From positions 1 through 54,976 of the forward strand of contig NZ_LSJA01000368.1 of the NCBI RefSeq assembly GCF_001556515.1: 54,976 nt of DNA, in the 5' to 3' direction. Numbering within the stretch: the first letter of the stretch is position 1; the number at the start of each line of letters is the position of its first letter. Shown in pieces: positions 41,528 through 49,584 of this stretch. Below the pieces are notes generated by a model. That model was given only the letters and a program-made list of their open reading frames with translations, did no database searches and was not told the DNA's origin. Source of the DNA: Caulobacter sp. CCH9-E1 (GTDB lineage Bacteria > Pseudomonadota > Alphaproteobacteria > Caulobacterales > Caulobacteraceae). The position numbers and the translations under genes were made by a program.

Positions 41528-41620
41528 CGACTATCCCCCTGAATGCGAAACTCGATCTGGCCCGTAGGCATGACGCGTGTCGTTGGTGCGACGGACGTGT
41601 GAAGGAGCGATGAAACCCAG

Positions 41621-42643
41621 GTGACGCGCACGGAAGACAGGCTGGACGACGACGTCCTCGACGACGCCGTATCCGACGAGGGCGGTGAGGCCCTGACGGC
41701 CGTCCTGCCGCCGGAGCTGGCCGGCCAGCGCCTGGACAAGGCGCTGGCGGCGCTGCTTCCCGACCTGTCTCGCGCGCGGTTGCAGGCGCTGATCGCCGAG
41801 GGCCGCCTGTCGCTGGACGGCCAGCTGGTCGCCGACGCCTCGCGCAAGGCCAAGGCTGGAACCTACGTCCTGCTTGTCCCGCCGCCGATCCCGGCGGATC
41901 CCGAGCCGGAGGCTATCCCCCTGGCCGTGCTTTACGAGGACGCGCACCTGATCGTGGTCGACAAGCCCGCCGGCATGGCCGTTCATCCCGCGCCGGGCAG
42001 CCTGACCGGCACCCTGGTCAACGCCCTGCTGCACCACTGCGGCGACAGCCTGTCGGGCGTCGGCGGCGTCGCGCGCCCCGGCATCGTCCATCGTCTGGAC
42101 AAGGACACCTCTGGCGTGATGGTCGCCGCCAAGAGCGACGCCGCGCACAAGGGCCTCTCGGCCCTGTTCGCCACGCACGACATCGATCGCCTCTACATCG
42201 CCCTGACCCGCGGCGCGCCGTCGCCGCCCTCGGGAACGATCACCACGCAGCTGGGCCGCTCGCCCGGCGACCGTAAGAAGATGGCCGTGTTGCGGTCCGG
42301 CGGGCGCGAGGCGATCACCCATTACAGGGTCGAGGCCGCGTTCGGTCCACAGGACAAGCCCCTGGCCGCCCGCGTCGCCTGCCGCCTCGAGACCGGCCGA
42401 ACGCACCAGATCCGGGTCCACATGGCCAGCAAGGGCAGTCCGTGCCTGGGCGACCCCGTCTATGGCGCGGGCCAGCCGGCGACCGCGGTCCGAGAGGCCA
42501 TCCAGGCGGCCGGGCTTAAGCGTCAGGCGCTGCATGCGGCGGTGCTGGGGTTCGTCCATCCGATCACCGGCGAGACCCTCCGCTTCGAGACGCCGCTTCC
42601 AGCCGACATGGCGACGCTCCAGAGAAGCCTGGAAGCGCTCTAG
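41621..42643 (+). CDS. rluD: RluA-family 23S rRNA pseudouridine synthase (RluD-like)
   Basis: A 340-residue pseudouridine synthase. An S4 RNA-binding domain (about 27-90, RLDKALAALLPDLSRARLQ) precedes the catalytic domain with HRLDKDTSG, catalytic Asp160, and the C-terminal RTHQIRVHMA and LHAAVLGFVHP motifs. The S4 domain and length match RluD/RluC, which modify helix 69 or domain II of 23S rRNA; I favour RluD. The start is a GTG at 41621. The acidic N-terminal extension is longer than in E. coli. Confidence 0.9.
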   Translation: MTRTEDRLDDDVLDDAVSDEGGEALTAVLPPELAGQRLDKALAALLPDLSRARLQALIAEGRLSLDGQLVADASRKAKAGTYVLLVPPPIPADPEPEAIPLAVLYEDAHLIVVDKPAGMAVHPAPGSLTGTLVNALLHHCGDSLSGVGGVARPGIVHRLDKDTSGVMVAAKSDAAHKGLSALFATHDIDRLYIALTRGAPSPPSGTITTQLGRSPGDRKKMAVLRSGGREAITHYRVEAAFGPQDKPLAARVACRLETGRTHQIRVHMASKGSPCLGDPVYGAGQPATAVREAIQAAGLKRQALHAAVLGFVHPITGETLRFETPLPADMATLQRSLEAL

Positions 42644-42672
42644 CTGGCTTCCGCGCCCGCGTCAGGTCAAGC

Positions 42673-42686
42673 TTGCGCCGGCGCAA
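42673..42686. promoter_or_regulatory. Perfect 14-base palindrome
   Basis: TTGCGCCGGCGCAA is self-complementary and lies 67 bases before the next start codon, in the gap after rluD. It could be a dimeric regulator site; nothing nearby tells which. Confidence 0.35.
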
Positions 42687-42752
42687 CAAAAGCGCCCTAA
42701 TTGCGCTGGCTTGGCGCTCTAGTGTGGTAGCGTGCCACCCTGGAGCTTAGCC

Positions 42753-43433
42753 ATGCGGCGTCTTATCGCGATCCTGGCCGTCAGCCTTTCCGCCGCCGCT
42801 CCCGCCTTGGCCGCGACGCCCTTGCTCGCTTCGGCCGGCGACGATGAGGTGATCGCCACCGCTCAGGCCAAGCCCACGCCCGAAGCGCTGAAGGCCGCCG
42901 CCCAGGCCGCGCCGATCGCCCCGCAGACGTCCAAGCCCCTGACGACCCAGGAGCAGATCGCCGCCTTCCTGGCCGAGACCCCCGCGCCGCGTTCCGAAAG
43001 CAGTCCGCGCGGTCTGCTGCCCGCTGACCGGGACGAGGACGGCAAGCGCAAGGTCCACGGCTCGATGGGCGTCTCGGTCGGCACCGGCGGATACCGCAGC
43101 GCCTACGCCTCGGCCCTCTTTCCCGTCGGCGAGAACACGACGGTGGGCGTCGCGGTCTCCAAGACCGATTTCGGCAAGCACGGCGGCTTCTACGCCGATC
43201 CGTACGCTGGCGGTCCCTACTACGGCGGGCCCTATGGCTACGGTTATGGTCGCCTGCGCGGCGGCTCGCAGCAGTCGGTCGCCCTGTCGGTCATGACGGG
43301 GAGCTCAGGCCGGACGGACGACACGCCCGAAGGCTGCGCCCCCGGCTTCCGAACCGGCGGTCGCTATGTCGAACCCGTCTGGGTCGCGGGCATGCGCGAC
43401 GGCGCTCACCCCTGCGACGCAACGTCGCGCTAG
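42753..43433 (+). CDS. Unknown exported Gly/Tyr-rich protein
   Basis: A 226-residue exported protein, not assigned to a family. A signal peptide ends near ALA-ATP (about residue 21). The next 80 residues are low-complexity Ala/Pro/Thr, then VHGSMGVSVGTGGYRSAYASALFPVGENTTVGVAVSKTDF forms beta-strand pairs, then a Gly/Tyr loop (GGPYYGGPYGYGYG). Two or three Cys lie near the C-terminus. The pattern suggests a small envelope protein. GGAG lies 8 bases before the ATG at 42753. Confidence 0.65.
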   Translation: MRRLIAILAVSLSAAAPALAATPLLASAGDDEVIATAQAKPTPEALKAAAQAAPIAPQTSKPLTTQEQIAAFLAETPAPRSESSPRGLLPADRDEDGKRKVHGSMGVSVGTGGYRSAYASALFPVGENTTVGVAVSKTDFGKHGGFYADPYAGGPYYGGPYGYGYGRLRGGSQQSVALSVMTGSSGRTDDTPEGCAPGFRTGGRYVEPVWVAGMRDGAHPCDATSR

Positions 43434-43479
43434 GACCCAATTTGGGTCATCGCAACTCCCCAGCCAGTATTTGGCTGTC

Positions 43480-43519
43480 CTTGAAAGCGTATCCCGTCTC
43501 CCGGATACTTTTTTTCAAG
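43480..43519. terminator. Bidirectional Rho-independent terminator
   Basis: GTATCC (43489-43494) pairs with GGATAC (43503-43508), followed by seven T (43509-43515). Outer bases CTTGAAA (43480-43486) and TTTCAAG (43513-43519) extend the stem. A second hairpin GACCCAA-T-TTGGGTC (43434-43448) abuts the upstream stop. This is the clearest intrinsic terminator in the window. Confidence 0.85.
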
Positions 43520-43587
43520 GGTTGCCGTTCGCTGATGTTTAACGGCTTGGCGGTCAAGGTGGCCGCCTCGGGGCTAGGGCTTACGGA

Positions 43588-44430
43588 ATGCAGCCGGAAA
43601 TCATCGCTTATCACCATCCCGCGACCGGGACGGTGACCTATCTCATCATCGACCCCGCGACATTCCTCTGCGCCATCGTCGATCCCGTCCTGGATTTCGA
43701 TCCCGAAACCGAAGCGGTCGACACCGGCTTCGTGGACAAGATCATCGCCGACATCCGCGCGCGCGACCTCGGCCCGACCTGGATTCTCGAGACCGGCCTG
43801 CATACCGGCCACCTGTCGGCGGCCGGCCACCTGAAATACGAGACCGGCGCCTCCATCTGCATCGGCGCGCGCGTGGTCGAAAGCCTGAAGCGCCTGGCCC
43901 CCCTCCTCGCCGAGGATGGCGTCGACCTCGAGGGTTGGGACTTCGACAAGCTGGCCAAGCACGGCGAGTCCCTGCCGATGGGCGGACTCAAGATCACCGC
44001 CCTGGCGCTGGAAAGCCGACTTCCGGGCGCGGTGGCCTACCGCGTCGCCAACGCCATCTTCACCGGCGACGTGCTGCTGGCCCCGTCCGAAGGCTCGGGC
44101 CGCTGCGACGTTCCTGGCGCCGACGCCGGCAAGACCTTCGACGACGCCCGCAAGATCCTCAGCCTGCCGCCCCAAACCCGCATCCTGCCGGGCGTCTGCG
44201 CGGCGCTTCCCTGCGAGTCGACCGTGGCCGAGGAGAAGGCGTCCAACATCCAGCTGAACGACACCGTCGATCGGTTGAACTTCATCGCCCTGCGCACGAC
44301 CGCCGACGCGATGCTCCCGGAATCGATGGTGGCGGGCCCCGCCCTTCGCGTCGCCGTCCGCGCCGGGCGCCTGCCGCCCGATATCGGCGCGGGCGCCCGC
44401 TTCGCCCCGGTCGACCTGACCAAGCTCTAG
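43588..44430 (+). CDS. MBL-fold protein like persulfide dioxygenase, metal site lost
   Basis: A 280-residue protein that aligns by eye along its length with the ETHE1/Blh group of metallo-beta-lactamase-fold persulfide dioxygenases: TVTYLIIDPATFLCAIVDPV at the start, the ILET..LSAAGHLK region, FTGDVLL (158-164) and RCDVPGADA (172-180). But the HxHxDH metal motif is replaced: residues 68-76 read ETGLHTGHL where relatives have ETHxHADHL, so the first His and the Asp are gone, and the later metal His residues are absent as well. It should not bind the usual iron. It probably has a non-enzymatic role or a changed chemistry. Expressed just after a strong terminator. Confidence 0.8.
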   Translation: MQPEIIAYHHPATGTVTYLIIDPATFLCAIVDPVLDFDPETEAVDTGFVDKIIADIRARDLGPTWILETGLHTGHLSAAGHLKYETGASICIGARVVESLKRLAPLLAEDGVDLEGWDFDKLAKHGESLPMGGLKITALALESRLPGAVAYRVANAIFTGDVLLAPSEGSGRCDVPGADAGKTFDDARKILSLPPQTRILPGVCAALPCESTVAEEKASNIQLNDTVDRLNFIALRTTADAMLPESMVAGPALRVAVRAGRLPPDIGAGARFAPVDLTKL

Positions 44431-44449
44431 ACTTCGTTTTCTTTAGCAA

Positions 44450-44479
44450 TTGACTTGCGCCGACGCGCGGCCGCATAGG
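44450..44479 (+). promoter_or_regulatory. Possible promoter before the thioesterase gene
   Basis: TTGACT (44450-44455) matches the -35 hexamer; 18 bases later CATAGG (44474-44479) is a weak -10. The ATG at 44507 is 28 bases downstream. Confidence 0.4.
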
Positions 44480-44506
44480 GTCTGAAACCCTTTGCGGAGC
44501 GTCCCC

Positions 44507-44926
44507 ATGGCCGAAGACTTCAGCGCCGCCCTGACCGCCGCCCAGGCCGGCAGCCTGCCCGACCTGCTGGGCCTGCAGTGGCTGGAGGCGACGCCCGGCC
44601 ATGTGAGGGGCCGCTTCGACGTCGATAAGCGGCACATGGCCCCCAACGGCTTCCTGCACGCCGCCAGCGTCATCGCCCTGGCCGACTCGGCCTGCGGCTA
44701 TGGCTGCATGACCTCGCTGCCCGAGGGCGGGACCAGCTTCACGACCATCGAGCTCAAGTCGAACTTCCTGGGCACGGCGCGCGACGGCGGCGTGGCGGTG
44801 GAGGCCAGGCTGGCGCACGGCGGCCGCAACACCCAGGTCTGGGACGCCGTCGTCACCAACGAGACGACGGGCAAGACCATCGCGCTTTTCCGCTGCACCC
44901 AGATGATTCTGCGGCCGAAAGACTGA
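44507..44926 (+). CDS. PaaI-family hotdog thioesterase
   Basis: A 139-residue hotdog-fold thioesterase of the PaaI/DUF4442 type, which hydrolyses acyl-CoA esters. Features are the NGFLHAASVIALADSACGYG segment (around residues 46-65, the hotdog helix with the expected G/H and Asp), the strand TTIELKSNFLGTA, and the closing WDAVVTNETTGKTIALFRCTQMIL. The Shine-Dalgarno GCGGAGC precedes the ATG at 44507. The typical HGG is NGFLH here, so the substrate pocket may differ. Confidence 0.88.
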   Translation: MAEDFSAALTAAQAGSLPDLLGLQWLEATPGHVRGRFDVDKRHMAPNGFLHAASVIALADSACGYGCMTSLPEGGTSFTTIELKSNFLGTARDGGVAVEARLAHGGRNTQVWDAVVTNETTGKTIALFRCTQMILRPKD

Positions 44927-44951
44927 GGCGAAAAAAGCCGGGAGGAGGGGC

Positions 44952-44980
44952 TTGCGTCCCGGCGGCGACGCCGCTAGTTA
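44952..44980 (+). promoter_or_regulatory. Promoter of tRNA-Ser
   Basis: TTGCGT (44952-44957), a 17-base spacer and TAGTTA (44975-44980) resemble a sigma-70 promoter. The tRNA begins 51 bases after the -10 box. Confidence 0.55.
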
Positions 44981-45030
44981 TCGCGCCCTCGACCCGGGCG
45001 GCCCTAAAAAGCTCCCGAAAAAACACCTGT

Positions 45031-45120
<90 letters not shown>

Positions 45121-45145
45121 CCCCCTCTTTCGCCAGTTTCCGCAG

Positions 45146-45227
45146 ACGTCCGCTGAAGCGCGAAAAATCCCAATAAAGCCAAGGCTTATACCAAGTCGTC
45201 GTTCAGAGCCGCTTGCGCACGTCCGCT
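45146..45227. repeat. Direct ACGTCCGCT repeats upstream of the integrase
   Basis: ACGTCCGCT occurs at 45146-45154 and 45219-45227, 73 bases apart, between tRNA-Ser and the integrase start. Arm-type integrase or recombination-factor sites lie in such places, so these are candidates. Confidence 0.35.
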
Positions 45228-45280
45228 CAAATCCGTATTATACATGTGGGTGAAAATGCGAGTGAAAGTGTGAGTGGAGA

Positions 45281-46537
45281 GTGGCGCGCCTTGTTGACCG
45301 TCTGACCGCGCTCGAAGTCAAGCGTCTCGACCGGGTCGGGATGCACCCCGATGGACGGGGCCTCTACCTGCAGATTCACACCGGCGGATCGAAATCGTGG
45401 ATCTATCGGTATACGCTCCATGGCCGGGTGCGAGCCATGGGCCTTGGCCCGACTCATCTCGTGTCCTTGGCCGAAGCGCGCGGAATGGCGCAGGAGGCCC
45501 GGCTCCTGAAGAACAAGGGGGTTGATCCGATCGACGCGCGCGCCGCCTCAAGGCCAGCGCCCGAGCCGCCGCGCGAGACCGATCGGGGGCCGAGCTTCAG
45601 GGACGCCGCGGCCGCCTATATCGACGCCAACAGCGCCGCTTGGCGCAACGCCAAGCACGAGGCCCAGTGGTCGAGCACGCTGAAGACCTACGCCTATCCG
45701 GTGCTTGGCGATCGCCCCGTCGATGAGATCGACACCGTCCTCGTCCTCAGGGTCTTGGAGCCGATCTGGTCGACCAAGGCCGAGACCGCCAGCCGCCTAC
45801 GCGGGCGGATCGAGTCGGTCCTCGATTGGGCCAAGGCGCGTGGTCATCGCGACGGTGAGAACCCGGCGCGCTGGAAAGGCCACCTCGACAAGATCCTCCC
45901 CGCCAAGTCGAAGGTCGCCCGCGTCGAGCACCACGCCGCCCTGCCTTTCAAAGCCATGCCCGCATTCATGGGCGACCTGAAAACACGCGACGGCGCCGCC
46001 GCCCGCGCCCTGGAGTTCGCGATCCTGACCGCCGCCCGAACCGGCGAAGTGATCGGCGCCCAATGGTCGGAGATCGACTTTGAGGCGCGGGTCTGGACCC
46101 AACCAGCGACGCGGACCAAGACCCACAAGGAACACCGCGTGCCGCTGTCCGACGCCGCGATGGAAATCCTGGAGGCCATGCGGGACGCTTTCCTGAAGGG
46201 CCAGCGTGAATTTCTCAGCCTCTACGGGAAACCGATCCCCAAAGACATCGCGCTCGAGGGCTTCATCTTCGCCGGCATGCGTCGCGGCAAAGGCCTGTCC
46301 AACATGGCCATGCTCAAGACCCTCGAACGGATGGGCCATCCCGATCTCACCACCCACGGCTTCCGCAGCACCTTCCGCGACTGGGCGGCCGAGACGACGG
46401 CTTATCAGAACGAGGTGGTGGAGATGGCCCTTGCCCACACGATCGGCGGCAAGGTGGAGGCCGCCTATCGGCGGGGGGATCTGCTGGAGAAACGCCGGGA
46501 GCTGATGCGGGATTGGGCGGCATACTGTAGCGCCTGA
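45281..46537 (+). CDS. int: Tyrosine recombinase/integrase, P4 type
   Basis: A 418-residue phage-P4-type integrase. An N-terminal DUF4102-like DNA-binding domain (about 5-90) includes PDGRGLYLQIHTGGSKSWIYRY; the core-binding helix domain spans about 105-200. The catalytic set is complete: Arg253 (AARTGEV), His359 and Arg362 (THGFRSTFRDWAA), His386 (LAHTIGG) and Tyr396 (EAAYRRGDLLEKR). It starts with GTG at 45281, 160 bases after tRNA-Ser, the usual arrangement for self-integration into a tRNA gene. The frame could start slightly earlier, but the GTG is preceded by GTGGAGA. Confidence 0.93.
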   Translation: MARLVDRLTALEVKRLDRVGMHPDGRGLYLQIHTGGSKSWIYRYTLHGRVRAMGLGPTHLVSLAEARGMAQEARLLKNKGVDPIDARAASRPAPEPPRETDRGPSFRDAAAAYIDANSAAWRNAKHEAQWSSTLKTYAYPVLGDRPVDEIDTVLVLRVLEPIWSTKAETASRLRGRIESVLDWAKARGHRDGENPARWKGHLDKILPAKSKVARVEHHAALPFKAMPAFMGDLKTRDGAAARALEFAILTAARTGEVIGAQWSEIDFEARVWTQPATRTKTHKEHRVPLSDAAMEILEAMRDAFLKGQREFLSLYGKPIPKDIALEGFIFAGMRRGKGLSNMAMLKTLERMGHPDLTTHGFRSTFRDWAAETTAYQNEVVEMALAHTIGGKVEAAYRRGDLLEKRRELMRDWAAYCSA

Positions 46538-46614
46538 GCGCTGGGAAACCTTGAGGCAGCGGGGAGCGCACGTAACGATCTCACGCTGCGCGCTAGACCA
46601 GACTGACTCAATAA

Positions 46615-46686
46615 TATGCGACATATCGCATAAAAAAATGTTATGCTGGAAATGGAATATTTCATTTTTATGCGTTTTCCGCCATA
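46615..46686. promoter_or_regulatory. Three HipB-type operators at 27-bp period
   Basis: TATGC-N8-GCATA (46615-46632, perfect), TATGC-N8-GAATA (46642-46659) and TATGC-N8-CCATA (46669-46686) start exactly 27 bases apart in the A/T-rich gap before hipB. E. coli HipB binds TATCC-N8-GGATA at repeated operators, so the same geometry with a changed base pair is present here. The hipBA promoter must lie among them, giving autorepression. Confidence 0.8.
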
Positions 46687-46707
46687 AAGGGAGATCGGAG
46701 AAGCCCA

Positions 46708-46959
46708 ATGTCCCTGATTGCACGCTCCCCAGAACAGCTGGGGGCCCATATCAAGCATCTCCGCCAACAACGCGGCCTTAGCCAGTCGCAGCTCGCCGAC
46801 TTGGCCGCAACGCGCCAAGAGATGGTCTCGATCATCGAACGCGGCCATGGCGGGGCCAAGATTTCAACGCTGCTCGACTTGCTCCAGGCGCTCGACGCCG
46901 ATCTGACCTTGGCCGCGCGGGCCAAGCCCACCGCAACCGAAGTTCTCGATATCTTCTAA
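46708..46959 (+). CDS. hipB: HipB antitoxin / HTH repressor
   Basis: An 83-residue XRE-type repressor, same size as HipB. The HTH spans residues 9-62 (LGAHIKHLRQQRGLSQSQLADLAATRQEMVSIIERG) with the HipB-style GGAKISTLLDLLQALDADLTL after it. It should bind HipA and repress the operon through the three operators upstream. Its stop TAA shares a base with the hipA start (46959), so the two are translated together. Confidence 0.92.
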   Translation: MSLIARSPEQLGAHIKHLRQQRGLSQSQLADLAATRQEMVSIIERGHGGAKISTLLDLLQALDADLTLAARAKPTATEVLDIF

Positions 46960-48284
46960 TGGGACGCCACCGGGCTTATGCCCCTCTGCAGGTTCTGATC
47001 AACAATCGACGGGTCGGTCGCTTGGAGAAGGCGTCAAGCGGCGCCATCGACTTCCGCTACGACCAAGCATGGCTAGATTGGGAGCCGGCTTTTCCGGTGT
47101 CGCTATCCCTCCCCTTGCGCAAGAGCGCCTACAGGGGCGCGCAAGTGGCGGCGGTGTTCGAGAACCTGCTGCCCGACAACACTGACGTGCGTCGGATCGT
47201 CGCCGAGCGCACCGGCGCGAGCAGCGCTGACGCCTACGGTTTGCTGGAACAGATCGGGCGCGACTGCGTGGGCGCTTTGCAGTTTCTGCCCGATGGCGAA
47301 GTCGTCGACGCGACCGCTCCGGCAACCGGCGAGCCACTTACCGACGCGCAGATCGAGGCCATCCTGGCCAATCTCGCCCGCGCGCCGCTAGGCCTGGACC
47401 TCGAGCGGGATTTTCGCATCTCGGTCGCCGGCGCTCAGGAGAAAACCGCCCTGCTCCATCAGGACGGCCAATGGAAGCGCCCGATGGGCGCCACAGCCAC
47501 GACCCACATCCTCAAGCCACAGCTGGGCCAGATTCCGACCCCATCGGGGGTCATCGACTTGTCCAACAGTGTCGAGAATGAACACTACTGCCTCAAACTG
47601 ATCGAGGCTTATGGCTTGAAGGTCGCCAAGACGCAGATCGCGCGCTTTGGCGAACGCACCGTCCTGGTGATCGAGCGCTTCGACCGAGCCTGGCGCGACG
47701 CCAAGCTTCTTCGCCTGCCGCAGGAGGATTTCTGCCAGGCCCTGTCGACACCACCTTCTCAGAAATATCAAACTCAACAGGGGCCAGGCGCGGTCGATAT
47801 CCTGCGCCTACTCAAGGCCTCCGATACGCCGCAGGACGATCAGGCCGCTTTCCTCAAGAGCCAGATCCTCTTTTGGCTGATGGGCGCCACCGACGGCCAC
47901 GCCAAGAACTTCAGCCTCTTCCTGAAGCCGAACGGCCGTTTCTCGATGACCCCGTTCTACGATGTGCTGAGCGCACAACCAGCCTTTGACGCCAAGGCCA
48001 TCCCCCACCGCGCCTACACCTTGGCGATGTCGGCGGGCGCGAAGCGTCACTACAAGATCCTCGACATTCACGGACGCCACTTCGCCGAAACCGCCAAGGA
48101 AGCGGGCCTTCGTCCGGCGATGGTCAGGGCGGTGATCGAGGAGATATTCGACCTATCCGCCAGCGCGGGCGCCTTCGCTCTGGCGCAGATGCCGTCAGGG
48201 TTCCATCAGGCCATCCATGACAGCATCAATGGAGCGATCGCCCAGCGTCTACCGCGACTGCGGTCTGCTCTTGAAGGCGGCTAG
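46959..48284 (+). CDS. hipA: HipA serine/threonine kinase toxin
   Basis: A 441-residue HipA kinase, near the 440 of the E. coli protein. HipA phosphorylates glutamyl-tRNA synthetase and brings on growth arrest and persistence. The N-terminal subdomain (about 10-105) has FENLLPDN; the gate loop ISVAGAQEKTALL holds Ser155, the counterpart of the autophosphorylated Ser150; catalytic Asp312 lies in GATDGHAKNF and Mg-ligand Asp335 in YDVLSA. All key residues are intact, so an active toxin is expected. It is carried by the mobile element and may help hold it in the population. Confidence 0.94.
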   Translation: MGRHRAYAPLQVLINNRRVGRLEKASSGAIDFRYDQAWLDWEPAFPVSLSLPLRKSAYRGAQVAAVFENLLPDNTDVRRIVAERTGASSADAYGLLEQIGRDCVGALQFLPDGEVVDATAPATGEPLTDAQIEAILANLARAPLGLDLERDFRISVAGAQEKTALLHQDGQWKRPMGATATTHILKPQLGQIPTPSGVIDLSNSVENEHYCLKLIEAYGLKVAKTQIARFGERTVLVIERFDRAWRDAKLLRLPQEDFCQALSTPPSQKYQTQQGPGAVDILRLLKASDTPQDDQAAFLKSQILFWLMGATDGHAKNFSLFLKPNGRFSMTPFYDVLSAQPAFDAKAIPHRAYTLAMSAGAKRHYKILDIHGRHFAETAKEAGLRPAMVRAVIEEIFDLSASAGAFALAQMPSGFHQAIHDSINGAIAQRLPRLRSALEGG

Positions 48285-48375
48285 CTGTTCTTTACCGGCC
48301 ACCGCGCTCTTCGTTTCCCAAATCGAAACACTCGCCAGGCGAACTAGGCGCTCCACTCTGGAGTGAGCGTAGCCC

Positions 48376-49200
48376 ATGAATGAACGTTTTGCGTTCGCGG
48401 CGGCCGACCGGGAAGACTACGTCGACGCCGGTGACTTCCACGACTCCAGCTCTGGCGATAGCGCGCGTAGCTACGAGATCAGCTCAGGCGGCACGCTTGA
48501 CCGCGCCACGCCGATCGATCCGAGCGACTGGATCCGTTTGCGGGCAGCGGTCGATTTGGTGGCGCGCAGCGAAATCCTACGCAACAGCGGCGATATCCTG
48601 GTCACTCTCGTGGCCGCGCTCAAATCGGCATCGATCCTGGCCATCCACGGAACGATCACGAGGACCGACGTCACCGAGCGCGATGGCGGCCATGCCGTCA
48701 GCTACGAGAAGTTCTATCTCGCGGTCTATCCGCACCAATGGGCGACCTCGATCAGCATCAACATCCACGACAACAGCATCAATCTCGCGGACGGCCGGCC
48801 GCTCCTCGACATCTTTATCAATAAGCAGGACGTCGAGGACTGGATCGAAGCCCGGTCCAGTGCGACCCAGGATTTCAGCGCAGACCCGGAGCTCGAGCAG
48901 CGTCGGTTCGAGCGGACTTACCGGCTGGTGAACGTCGGAGCCGACGCGTTTGTTTTTCCGAAGTCACAGGGCGGGCGCCCGCAGAAATACGACTGGGCCG
49001 ACGCCTATCTAAAGCTTTGCATCAGGCACCTTTTTGTCAGCAACGAACTGTCGGATCGAACCACCCAGACACAAATCATCGCGATGCTGCGCGGGGTGTT
49101 CACGGCGGCCTACGGTCCTGACAACGGCCCTCAAGACAGCATTCTGAAGAAGCATGCCCGTCGCATCTATGATGAACTACAAAAGACCAATGATGCTTAA
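48376..49200 (+). CDS. Unknown element-borne protein, 274 residues
   Basis: Not recognised as a whole. The N-terminal third is acidic and Ser-rich; residues about 75-165 look like an alpha/beta domain (LAIHGTITRTDV, KFYLAVYPHQWATSISINIH). The C-terminal part has GGRPQKYDWADAYLKLCIRH, then a helical region ending SILKKHARRIYDELQK. That GRPxKYDW segment before a helical HTH-like tail is seen in many alphaproteobacterial element genes. No Cys cluster, signal or membrane helix. The DNA is less G/C-rich at codon third positions than host genes. It lies 91 bases after hipA. Confidence 0.65.
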   Translation: MNERFAFAAADREDYVDAGDFHDSSSGDSARSYEISSGGTLDRATPIDPSDWIRLRAAVDLVARSEILRNSGDILVTLVAALKSASILAIHGTITRTDVTERDGGHAVSYEKFYLAVYPHQWATSISINIHDNSINLADGRPLLDIFINKQDVEDWIEARSSATQDFSADPELEQRRFERTYRLVNVGADAFVFPKSQGGRPQKYDWADAYLKLCIRHLFVSNELSDRTTQTQIIAMLRGVFTAAYGPDNGPQDSILKKHARRIYDELQKTNDA

Positions 49201-49270
49201 TATTACTTAGCCAAAATTAGACTCTATAAGGTTTTCGCCATTGTCGTCCGACAGCCGCGGCGATCCGATG

Positions 49271-49318
49271 TTGTCTGTCCTGGCTTGAGCAAGCACGCCA
49301 AGCGCTGGAAACAGACAA
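49271..49318. repeat. Inverted repeat touching the alpA start codon
   Basis: TTGTCTGT (49271-49278) and ACAGACAA (49311-49318) are perfect 8-base inverted copies; the second ends on the A of the ATG at 49318. A nested TGGC/GCCA pair (49281-49284, 49297-49300) lies within the loop. It could be a stem that hides the start or an operator for the AlpA-like protein. Confidence 0.5.
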
Positions 49319-49512
49319 TGACTGTAGAACTCTCTGATCTCCCCCGCATGGCCATCTCGGTGGCCGAGTTCTGCCGAACCTTCGCGGTCGGCAAGAGCTA
49401 CTTCTACGAAGAGGTAAAGGCCGGCCGGCTGCGCGTGCGCAAGGCCGGCGGTCGGACCCTCGTGCCGACGGCCGAAGCTCGCGCCTGGTGGGCGAGCAAG
49501 GACCGCCGATAG
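49318..49512 (+). CDS. AlpA-like / excisionase-type HTH protein
   Basis: A 64-residue MerR-like winged HTH of the AlpA/excisionase group. The helix SVAEFCRTFAVGKSYFYEEVKAG (14-36) and the wing RLRVRKAGGRTLVPTAEARAWW are diagnostic. Such proteins regulate integrase genes or act as recombination directionality factors. The ATG at 49318 is preferred; a TTG 33 bases upstream is also in frame. A hairpin GCGCC-TTA-GGCGC overlaps the stop codon. Confidence 0.85.
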   Translation: MTVELSDLPRMAISVAEFCRTFAVGKSYFYEEVKAGRLRVRKAGGRTLVPTAEARAWWASKDRR

Positions 49513-49584
49513 CGCCTTAGGCGCAGCTCGCTCCGCGAGCACTTCCCCTCAAAACCTCAACGCAACGGGCCGGCTCACAGCCGG
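49512..49584. promoter_or_regulatory. Hairpin cluster, candidate oriT zone
   Basis: Three stem-loops lie close together: GCGCC/GGCGC (49512-49524), GCTCGC/GCGAGC with TCC loop (49526-49540), and CCGGCT/AGCCGG with CAC loop (49570-49584). Relaxase targets are often marked by such repeats and lie beside the relaxosome genes, as here. A terminator for alpA or a regulator of the next gene would also explain them. Confidence 0.4.

Noticed and set aside
39041..41542. 833-codon frame antisense to the TonB receptor
   Set aside because: Composition is that of a shadow frame (Gly, Arg, Val, Asp, Gln and His-rich, no domain), and the opposite strand has a complete receptor.
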